The translations under genes and the position numbers were made by a program. From the IMG/VR virus record IMGVR_UViG_3300037087_000772, positions 64,001 to 110,119 of that record: a stretch of DNA of 46,119 nucleotides; one strand, given 5' to 3'. This document shows positions 39,445 through 45,805 of the stretch, piece by piece (the first letter of the stretch is position 1; every line of letters begins with the position of its first letter). This DNA comes from a virus. The notes beneath the pieces are model-generated. The model was given only the letters and a program-made list of their open reading frames with translations. It was not told the DNA's origin and did not search any database.

Positions 39445-39454
39445 TAATATATAC
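39445..39454 (+). promoter_or_regulatory. TATATA-type (putative late) promoter
   Basis: TAATATATAC, 16 nt before the ATG at 39471. Confidence 0.5.
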
Positions 39455-39470
39455 AAAAAACAGAAAATAC

Positions 39471-39935
39471 ATGGATACGACTTGTGGAATTTATCTAATA
39501 AATAAAAACAATCAAATACTTTTGGTACACCCAATTAATGCTCCTAAATTTATATGGTCTATACCAAAAGGTTTAATGGATAAGGGTGAAACTTATTTAG
39601 AAACAGCTTTGAGAGAAACCTTTGAGGAAACCAATATTAAAATTGATATGCATTCTTCAACCATTAAAAGAATTATGGAGTTTGAAATGGTCAAGTATAG
39701 AAAAACCAAAAAACAGCTCAAGTCATATGCCTTAATAGTCAACGATGATTTCTCTGGTATTACCTTAAAGTGTACAAGTACATTTAAGAACAGGGATGGT
39801 ATAAATGTACCAGAAAATGATTTAGTTCAATGGTATCCATTAGAATTTAAATCAGATCCACAATATTCACATATTCAGCTTCATGAATCTCAGGAAACCA
39901 TTTTAGAACTTTTAGTCAAAAAGTTAACAGATTAA
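39471..39935 (+). CDS. Nudix hydrolase
   Basis: A 154-residue protein with a complete Nudix box: GLMDKGETYLETALRETFEE (34-53), matching GX5EX7REUXEE. The metal-binding glutamates include E49, E52 and E53. Preceded by WSIPKG. Nudix enzymes hydrolyse nucleoside diphosphates linked to another moiety, such as NAD(H), ADP-ribose or capped RNA; specificity is not readable here. Given the ADP-ribose-related genes nearby, ADP-ribose is one candidate substrate. Confidence 0.93.
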   Translation: MDTTCGIYLINKNNQILLVHPINAPKFIWSIPKGLMDKGETYLETALRETFEETNIKIDMHSSTIKRIMEFEMVKYRKTKKQLKSYALIVNDDFSGITLKCTSTFKNRDGINVPENDLVQWYPLEFKSDPQYSHIQLHESQETILELLVKKLTD

Positions 39936-39984
39936 TTTTTTTATTTCAATATTTTTCGTTATATTCATTTTAAATTAAAAAATC

Positions 39985-40524
39985 ATGATGATATCACTAA
40001 TGAAATCGAAGCTTCACAACATTCCAGTTACAGAAGCCAATCCAAATTATATGGGGTCTGTTACCATAGATGAAGATTACATGGATGATGTTAATCTCAT
40101 TGAAAACGAACAAGTACAAGTCCTGAATAAGAATAACGGTGAGAGAATATGGACCTATGTAATCAAAGGTGAAAGAGGAAGTAAAACCATTGGAATAAAT
40201 GGTCCAGCTGCACAGAGATTCACTGTCGGTGATAAAATTATCATTATATCATATGCTATAATGGATTATGAAACAGCTAAGAATTTTAAACCTTTAATTA
40301 AAATGTTCGAATCTCCTGATGATTTGATAAATTTAAGACTTAATGAGGAAAACTTGACTAAACCATATAAAGAACATTTAGAATCTGAAAACTTGACTAA
40401 GCCATATAAAGAATATATAGAATCTTTTAAAAAATTCGAGAAAGATGTCACTTCAACAAAAGAAAAAGCTATCGAATTTTTACAATCAATTGGTTATTTA
40501 CCATATGAAACAACAGAAAAATGA
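39985..40524 (+). CDS. panD: Aspartate 1-decarboxylase-like enzyme with C-terminal extension
   Basis: A 179-residue protein. Residues 1-115 match PanD without gaps: SKLHNIPVTEANPNYMGSV with the self-cleavage pair G24-S25, K9, and R54, T57, Y58 at the same numbers as in E. coli; then GERGSKTIGINGPAA and GDKIIIISYA. S25 should become the pyruvoyl cofactor. PanD converts aspartate to beta-alanine for pantothenate and CoA. Residues 120-179 are an extra tail with two 13-residue repeats (ENLTKPYKE-type) not found in standard PanD. All catalytic residues are kept, so it is probably active. Overlaps the next gene (ATGA). Confidence 0.92.
   Translation: MMISLMKSKLHNIPVTEANPNYMGSVTIDEDYMDDVNLIENEQVQVLNKNNGERIWTYVIKGERGSKTIGINGPAAQRFTVGDKIIIISYAIMDYETAKNFKPLIKMFESPDDLINLRLNEENLTKPYKEHLESENLTKPYKEYIESFKKFEKDVTSTKEKAIEFLQSIGYLPYETTEK
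40348..40425 (+). repeat. 39-bp tandem repeat, 2 copies, in panD extension
   Basis: 40348-40386 and 40387-40425 are near-identical and encode ENLTKPYKEHLES and ENLTKPYKEYIES. Confidence 0.85.
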
Positions 40525-40883
40525 GTGTTCGAATGATTAAAACTGAGATTGATATTCTATTTAGTGGGGACAAGTTATCAATTAAAGACCTCAAAAAGAA
40601 ATTAAAAGTTCCGATTAAAACATTAGTCGAATATGATGAGATTGCCAAACTTGGTCGTTATAAAAACAAACCATCTCCATACGGTTTAGGTGTGTTAACA
40701 GTTGATAATACTAAACTTGGAAAAATTTTGAGTGTTCTGGTAAATAACTTCAAAGTTTTACAAGAAAGTGGAGTTGATAGAATTTTTCTTTCGGTAAAAT
40801 TGGGTAACAAAAATTTCTTCTTATCGTTTGATGATTTAATAAAACTAACTATGTTAAATGCCGATATTGAAGTTTGGAAATAA
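40521..40883 (+). CDS. Hypothetical protein coupled to panD
   Basis: A 120-residue mixed alpha/beta, lysine-rich protein with no family recognised. The start overlaps the panD stop, so the two are co-translated and may be functionally linked. Confidence 0.6.
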   Translation: MSVRMIKTEIDILFSGDKLSIKDLKKKLKVPIKTLVEYDEIAKLGRYKNKPSPYGLGVLTVDNTKLGKILSVLVNNFKVLQESGVDRIFLSVKLGNKNFFLSFDDLIKLTMLNADIEVWK

Positions 40884-40891
40884 CAAAAAAA

Positions 40892-41146
40892 ATGAGTATA
40901 ACAAGAAAAATATTATTGATTATAATAAGTTCACCTCTTTTTATTTTGGGAATATTATGGGGTTTAATGACAGCTTGCCTATTACCAGTAGTTTTACCTT
41001 TTTTATTTTTAGTAACAATAATACTGGTAATCAAGAAAGATGAGGATGCTTATTCTGATTTTTGGGGATTTCTATGTATGTGGTGTGGATTAGGTTTTTA
41101 TATTTATTTTGATATGGTTTGGGATTATGAACTTTTTGATTTTTGA
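40892..41146 (+). CDS. Small membrane protein
   Basis: An 84-residue protein from the ATG at 40892 (MSITRKILLIIISSPLFILG). It has two or three membrane helices, the last with tryptophans and cysteine (WGFLCMWCGLGFYIYFDM). Located before a bidirectional terminator. It could be a holin-sized protein, but it does not adjoin the endolysin. Function unknown. Confidence 0.6.
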   Translation: MSITRKILLIIISSPLFILGILWGLMTACLLPVVLPFLFLVTIILVIKKDEDAYSDFWGFLCMWCGLGFYIYFDMVWDYELFDF

Positions 41147-41166
41147 TTTGGTTTGATTTTGGTTCG

Positions 41167-41198
41167 AAAATGGGGGTGTTTGTCATCCCCATTTTTGT
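41167..41198. terminator. Bidirectional intrinsic terminator
   Basis: AAAATGGGG / CCCCATTTT stem between the convergent membrane-protein and helicase genes, with A/T runs on both sides. Confidence 0.8.
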
Positions 41199-41199
41199 T

Positions 41200-42816
41200 T
41201 TATTTCAGAATCTTTATTGCATCAGTAAACCACCTTGGAAAATAATTTGTCTTTTTTAATACATCAGAAAAACAACTATCTAAAATAAAGGTATGACCCC
41301 AATCTGTATCAGATCTAACCACACGTCCATAAGCTTGCATAATTTCTATACAAGTTGTGTAATCGTACCATTTTTTATTACTTCTCTGTCTGGCTTTAAT
41401 TTTATTACTACTTATATTCGGATATGGCACCTTTAATAAAATTTGAAAGCGCGATAATTCATCGTCTAAACTTATTCCAGTGGTCATGGAAGGAGAGACT
41501 ATTACTTTATTGTCATTATTATTTATAAATCCTTTATAGATTTTTTCTCTATCTTCTGTCTCGTGAAATATCAATCTATCACTTTTAATCGAATTTTTTA
41601 TCCAATTCGCCAATTCATAATTTGTTGTATGAATTATTCCATTATTTTTTTCATATTTTTTTAATATATTTTCTATAACGGGTATTTGATTTTGAAATGT
41701 CAATTCTTTAAGATTATAAGTCATTTTACCGATATTCTTCGTATAATACAAAGGTCTATTTTCTAATGGAAATGTAGAATCTAAAGAATAAAAATCTGTT
41801 AGTTCAAGTGGTAATCCATTTATATAACAAAACATTTCTCGATCTAAGATTGTACCACTCATGAATATGACATGATCATAATTACACCATATATATTCAT
41901 TCAAATAATCATAACCCCAAATTGGTTCGATAAGAAGTTCTAAATTTTTTTCTTTATTATAAACTCTATCCAAAGACCAGTTTTCCGGATCTTTCTCATA
42001 TTTTTCTAATATAGTTTCAAACTTTTTTAACTGACTTGATGTATAAGTGTAATATTTAGTATATTCTTTTACAGCTTCGTCTGAACCATCTGATATAGCA
42101 GTTTCAAATTTACTATTTAAAGCCTTGACTTTTGGAAGAAAATCATCAGCTAAAAAAGTCATAAATTGTTTTATCGATGTAATTTTTATGAATTTTTGTT
42201 TATAAAATTCAATCTCAACCAGTTCCATTCCATATTTTTTAAGTAACTTGGCACTTAGTTTAGTGGATAAAAAGTCACAAAACACAGATTCAAAGGTTGT
42301 TGCTTCATCGCAAATTAATACATTACTACCTCTTTGTTTAATTATTGTGGGTTGATACATTGAAAGACTATTGAACATATGAAAATTCGTAATACCCATT
42401 TCTGAACCAATCCACACTTTTTTAGCAAAATCATAAGGACAGGAAGTACATTTTGTTTCCAAAATATTATTAAGTTCTTTCCCCTCTTGACAGTTACAAC
42501 TATGTTGTTCACATCTGTAATTTGATTGTCCTTTTAAAACTTGTATAAAATCGAAACTTTCTTTATATTGTTCTTGGAGAAGCTTACTATTTGTAATGAT
42601 GTCAAATTTAGCATTTTCATCTACATTATTGCGATACCAATTAGCAAACATTGTAGTGAAATACGATTTTCCACTTCCTGTGGGCATTCCAAGTAAAAAA
42701 AATTTATGACCGGAATTTATACCCTTTTTAAGTTTTTGTAAAATTTCAATTTGTTGTGATCTTGGTTTCATCTCCATTGGGAAATGAATATCTATCTTAC
42801 CATCTATATTTATCAT
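41200..42816 (-). CDS. DinG/XPD-like Fe-S superfamily 2 helicase
   Basis: A 538-residue helicase. Walker A GMPTGSGKS (43-51). A cysteine cluster follows (C102, C107, C109, C123, C126) in the position of the XPD/DinG 4Fe-4S domain. Motif II is CDEATTFE (DEAT instead of DEAH). C-terminal motifs are MSGTILDREMF, IIHTTNYELANW, SPSMTTGISLDDE and QAYGRVVRSDTDWG (motif VI). It unwinds DNA 5' to 3' in known relatives and could act in phage replication, recombination or R-loop removal. A convergent terminator lies at its 3' end. Confidence 0.9.
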   Translation of the reverse strand: MINIDGKIDIHFPMEMKPRSQQIEILQKLKKGINSGHKFFLLGMPTGSGKSYFTTMFANWYRNNVDENAKFDIITNSKLLQEQYKESFDFIQVLKGQSNYRCEQHSCNCQEGKELNNILETKCTSCPYDFAKKVWIGSEMGITNFHMFNSLSMYQPTIIKQRGSNVLICDEATTFESVFCDFLSTKLSAKLLKKYGMELVEIEFYKQKFIKITSIKQFMTFLADDFLPKVKALNSKFETAISDGSDEAVKEYTKYYTYTSSQLKKFETILEKYEKDPENWSLDRVYNKEKNLELLIEPIWGYDYLNEYIWCNYDHVIFMSGTILDREMFCYINGLPLELTDFYSLDSTFPLENRPLYYTKNIGKMTYNLKELTFQNQIPVIENILKKYEKNNGIIHTTNYELANWIKNSIKSDRLIFHETEDREKIYKGFINNNDNKVIVSPSMTTGISLDDELSRFQILLKVPYPNISSNKIKARQRSNKKWYDYTTCIEIMQAYGRVVRSDTDWGHTFILDSCFSDVLKKTNYFPRWFTDAIKILK

Positions 42817-42836
42817 TCATATTTTAGAAAAAAAAT

Positions 42837-43619
42837 CTATTTTAGTTTATAAAATTTTCTAATTTTTCTTCTTATTGGTGAACCAATTCCACCCGTTTTG
42901 TTCTTATTTAATATATTCCATCCATTATTTATATATTTTTGAACATATTCTTCCTCTTTGATTTTTGATTTTTCTACATCAATATAGTCAGTTAATTGTA
43001 TTCTATTTGGTTGAGAATTTGTTTCTTTAATATGCTTATAAACAGGTCCACTTTTCATATGATAAGAATGTCTCACATTTAAATTAAAAGTCAATCCGAC
43101 ATAAACAAAATTGTCTGTAAATTCATAGGAATATATACATCTATTGAATAAATCTCCTTGAATTAAATGAGTACATAAGATTAACCAATTATTTTGTAAA
43201 CATAATTGATATGCCCTCGATGAATAAATACTAAATCCTATCCTACTTTCATACTTTAATGATTCATTTATACATTTTTCTTTTGTCCAATAATTTCTCA
43301 ATTTTTTAGGTTTCATGTGAGAACAAACATCATCCAACCATTTTTCTTTTTGACATCTACTATAAACTCCCGGATTTTCATTAAAAAAATCAATTCTTCT
43401 ATTATATTTCAATGCTTCTTCTTTACATTTTTCTTTTGTCCATTTTAAATTATATGGGGTTGGTCTATTCATATGTGAACAGACATCATTTAACCAACCA
43501 TTAACATAAGCACTATTATAAGATGACCCGGAATTTTTCTGATATTCGAATCTACTCCCATATTTTAATGCTTCATCTTTACATTTCTCTTTCGTCCATT
43601 TGAAATTGTGTGGTTTCAT
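42837..43619 (-). CDS. GIY-YIG homing endonuclease with WTKEKC repeats
   Basis: A 260-residue protein. The N-terminal part has three related units starting WTKEKCKDEALKYGSR and ending near WLNDVCSHM (about 45-50 residues each), a DNA-binding module seen in phage GIY-YIG proteins. The C-terminal nuclease domain has CIYSYEFTDNFVYVGLTFNL and R72-type NVRHSYH elements, and ends NKTGGIGSP. It appears intact, unlike the copy at 22508. It follows RHH pair B copy 2 with a one-base overlap. Confidence 0.85.
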   Translation of the reverse strand: MKPHNFKWTKEKCKDEALKYGSRFEYQKNSGSSYNSAYVNGWLNDVCSHMNRPTPYNLKWTKEKCKEEALKYNRRIDFFNENPGVYSRCQKEKWLDDVCSHMKPKKLRNYWTKEKCINESLKYESRIGFSIYSSRAYQLCLQNNWLILCTHLIQGDLFNRCIYSYEFTDNFVYVGLTFNLNVRHSYHMKSGPVYKHIKETNSQPNRIQLTDYIDVEKSKIKEEEYVQKYINNGWNILNKNKTGGIGSPIRRKIRKFYKLK

Positions 43620-43780
43620 TACAAGATGATTTCTTTTTCTAATAGTCCACTTTCTTTGATATCTTTATATATTAAATATTCGATATATCTGGATTTGTTT
43701 TCAAAATTATCTTCTAAAAACTGATAAACCTTTATATCTAAGGTCATTGATATTTTCCTTTTTGTTGTTGGTTTTTTCAT
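43619..43780 (-). CDS. Ribbon-helix-helix regulator, pair B copy 2
   Basis: A 53-residue protein, same length as the copy at 22345: MKKPTTKRKISMTLD ribbon, VYQFLEDNFENKSRYIEYLI and an LLEKEIIL tail. The stop TAA shares its last base with the ATG of the endonuclease gene. The upstream segment is homologous to that of copy 1. Probably a repressor of its cassette. Confidence 0.75.
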   Translation of the reverse strand: MKKPTTKRKISMTLDIKVYQFLEDNFENKSRYIEYLIYKDIKESGLLEKEIIL

Positions 43781-43800
43781 AATAATCGAAGTGTTTTTAT

Positions 43801-43860
43801 AGTATATATAAAGTTTTTAAAATCATATTTTTTCTATTTTCCATATATTTTAATTTTTTT
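43801..43860 (-). promoter_or_regulatory. TATATA promoter and single operator-like repeat of RHH pair B copy 2
   Basis: On the minus strand TTTATATATACT (43801-43812) is 20 nt before the ATG. Upstream lies one diverged copy of the 34-bp unit seen twice at 22236-22303 (shared AAAAAAATTAAAATAT start). Confidence 0.55.
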
Positions 43861-43884
43861 ATTCAAGAAAAATGATTATATTTG
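43858..43884 (+). promoter_or_regulatory. Host-type promoter
   Basis: TTTATTC, 12 nt, TATATTTG, 12 nt before the ATG at 43897. Nearly the same sequence as the promoter at 22212-22238. Confidence 0.65.
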
Positions 43885-43896
43885 CCAAAAATTATT

Positions 43897-44178
43897 ATGA
43901 AAAAGATTGTAATGTTATTCGTTACTACGATTCTAATCAGTGTCAGTTTAATTACATTATTCGTATCATGTAGTCAAAGTGCTTCTGAAAAAGAGATGTT
44001 AAATAGTTTAGAATTGAAGAAAAGTTATCTCAGGTTAGAAAATTTGATGAATGAATCTAAAAGTGAGTTGTTCTTCTCACGAGGAGAAAGAGACTCAGCT
44101 CAATTCTATGAGATAAAATCTCTTAAAATAAACATGGAATTAAATAAAATAGAACAGGTAATTAAAAAATATAAATAA
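43897..44178 (+). CDS. Putative lipoprotein with host-type promoter
   Basis: A 93-residue protein from the ATG at 43897 (MKKIVMLFVTTILISVSLI); the longer frame needs a TTG inside the -7 box. A signal sequence ends in the lipobox-like LFVSC, then a charged, helical 65-residue mature part. Divergent from RHH pair B copy 2. It occupies the same relative position as the secreted gene at 21767-22195, though not homologous in its mature part. Confidence 0.65.
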   Translation: MKKIVMLFVTTILISVSLITLFVSCSQSASEKEMLNSLELKKSYLRLENLMNESKSELFFSRGERDSAQFYEIKSLKINMELNKIEQVIKKYK

Positions 44179-44230
44179 ATGATAACTCGTGAGTAAAATG
44201 TCTTTCTTTTAAAAACCAAACTCCATTTCC

Positions 44231-44242
44231 AAGATATATAAG
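44231..44242 (+). promoter_or_regulatory. TATATA-type promoter of RHH pair A copy 2
   Basis: AAGATATATAAG, 15 nt before the ATG at 44258, inside the segment conserved with 21039-21085. Confidence 0.5.
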
Positions 44243-44257
44243 AAAAAACCTAATCCG

Positions 44258-44410
44258 ATGGGTAGACCAAAAATAACAAACAAGAAAAAAAGCTTATCAA
44301 TATCAGTTAATATTGAATTGGATGAAATCTTAGATAAGATTTGTAAAGAGAAGAATGTGAATAAATCAAAGTACATCGAATACTTGATTAAAAAAGAAAT
44401 GAACAAATAA
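44258..44410 (+). CDS. Ribbon-helix-helix regulator, pair A copy 2
   Basis: A 50-residue protein, MGRPKITNKKKSLSISVNIE then DEILDKICKEKNVNKSKYIE, near-identical to the protein at 20883-21038; the C-terminus differs. Its stop is 1 nt before the membrane-protein gene. The DNA identity covers promoter and ribbon/operator-contact coding region, and falls off towards the 3' end. Confidence 0.75.
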   Translation: MGRPKITNKKKSLSISVNIELDEILDKICKEKNVNKSKYIEYLIKKEMNK

Positions 44411-44411
44411 C

Positions 44412-45131
44412 ATGACATTAACTATCATCTCTATCATATTATCGATTGTTTTATTTTTTATTAGCTTATCAATATCAATTCTATTATTTATTATTCGTCC
44501 TATTTTTGATGAATTAACAAAAATTTCCAGAAGTTATAATAATTTTTTTGAAGATGAATTTCATCATCCTCTTTCCTTCGATTATAAAAATGGAGGAAAA
44601 ATAACAAATATTTATCAAAAAATAACAATAACCAACCACAATTTTGATAGACCTTTAGAAAAAATAGAATACATAGATAAATTGAAATTGGGTTTATTTT
44701 ACAGTGAAGAAGAAAGAAAAAGTAGTAAAATAATTGAAGATTTGAATACCATAAGAAGAAGATTAGAATTAGAAATAGTGTGGCTTAAATATGATGAAGA
44801 ATCTAATGAAATTTTAAAAAGATATAAAAGTATTGATTTTGAAATTAAAAAACTCCAATATACTGCATCTAAAAAAGATAGAAATTTAGCTTATAATGAA
44901 ATAGATGAAATTTACAATAAAAAAAAAGAAGATGAATTTTTCATTTTGAATAATGATTGTAGATTTACTGGACTCATTTCTGATTGTGAAGGAAATATAA
45001 AACATTCTGAAAGAAAATTCGAATTCGAATTTAAAAGATTAACAAGAATTGATGTCTTATTTGATAAGTATCCCAAACTTAAATTATTTTGGCTTTTTAT
45101 GGTATATCCAAATTCGAAATATTTTGACTAA
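44412..45131 (+). CDS. Membrane-anchored coiled-coil protein coupled to an RHH regulator
   Basis: A 239-residue protein with a long N-terminal membrane helix (MTLTIISIILSIVLFFISLS and onward), then a soluble part with helical, charged coiled coil (about 100-175). Paired with an RHH gene as at 20431-21038. Function unknown; membrane proteins under small repressors are often exclusion or immunity factors. Confidence 0.65.
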   Translation: MTLTIISIILSIVLFFISLSISILLFIIRPIFDELTKISRSYNNFFEDEFHHPLSFDYKNGGKITNIYQKITITNHNFDRPLEKIEYIDKLKLGLFYSEEERKSSKIIEDLNTIRRRLELEIVWLKYDEESNEILKRYKSIDFEIKKLQYTASKKDRNLAYNEIDEIYNKKKEDEFFILNNDCRFTGLISDCEGNIKHSERKFEFEFKRLTRIDVLFDKYPKLKLFWLFMVYPNSKYFD

Positions 45132-45142
45132 AATAACTATTT

Positions 45143-45805
45143 TTATTCTTCTTCAAAAGATTCTAAAGCATTTAATTTTGTTGAAAGTTCATCATATTCA
45201 CCAGAAAGTTTGGTCGCTTCATCTGTATCCTTATCCATATGACGTAATAATTCGTCAATTTCTAAAAGTCTATTCCAAATTTCTTCCTTGGTTTCGGGAT
45301 TCAATTTATCTTCATTCAATTTTGTAAATTCATTGAATGACATTATTTTTCTTTTTTCTGTTATTTTTTCACCCTGAGGAACACTTTCATCTTTTGAGGG
45401 GGTTTCCTTTTTAGGTTTTTCCTCTCTTTTCACATCTTTATCTATTTTCACATTGTAAAATTCCCCCCCGAATATTTTCCCACTTTCAATTCGGCCATGA
45501 TGAAATTTTCCATCATAAATATGTCCTGCTTTGAATATACCATTGTACCAAGTACCATTATACCAAACTCCATCTTCCCAAGTTCCGTATTTCCAAACCC
45601 CATCACGAAAAACACCATATTTCCATGTTCCATTAAAAAATGTACCTGAATTGAAAATAAAATGTCGTTGAGTTATTTCGATCCTAACTTCTTCTACCTC
45701 ACAATCTAAAAACCATTGGAATCCTTCTTTAATAAGAATTTCATCAATCTTATATTGTTCAGTATAAGTTTTTTTATTATATTTTAGTTCTTTGTATCTT
45801 TTCAT
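45143..45805 (-). CDS. GX[FWI]XX pentapeptide solenoid protein with internal tag
   Basis: A 220-residue protein. Residues 54-118 are 13 uninterrupted pentapeptides, each starting with G and having an aromatic or aliphatic third residue (GTWKY, GVFRD, GVWKY, GTWED, GVWYN and so on). They should form a small beta-solenoid distinct from the standard A(D/N)Lxx pentapeptide class and related to MORN-like repeats. After a charged linker, M155 starts IMSFNEFTKLNEDKLN, a tag-like segment, followed by a coiled coil. M155 could be an internal start for a tagged 66-residue product. It overlaps the next tagged gene upstream by 1 nt. Confidence 0.75.
   Translation of the reverse strand: MKRYKELKYNKKTYTEQYKIDEILIKEGFQWFLDCEVEEVRIEITQRHFIFNSGTFFNGTWKYGVFRDGVWKYGTWEDGVWYNGTWYNGIFKAGHIYDGKFHHGRIESGKIFGGEFYNVKIDKDVKREEKPKKETPSKDESVPQGEKITEKRKIMSFNEFTKLNEDKLNPETKEEIWNRLLEIDELLRHMDKDTDEATKLSGEYDELSTKLNALESFEEE

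Noticed and set aside
40892-41146. Holin
   Set aside because: The size and membrane helices are compatible, but it is over 2 kb from the endolysin with other operons between, and there is no specific holin motif.
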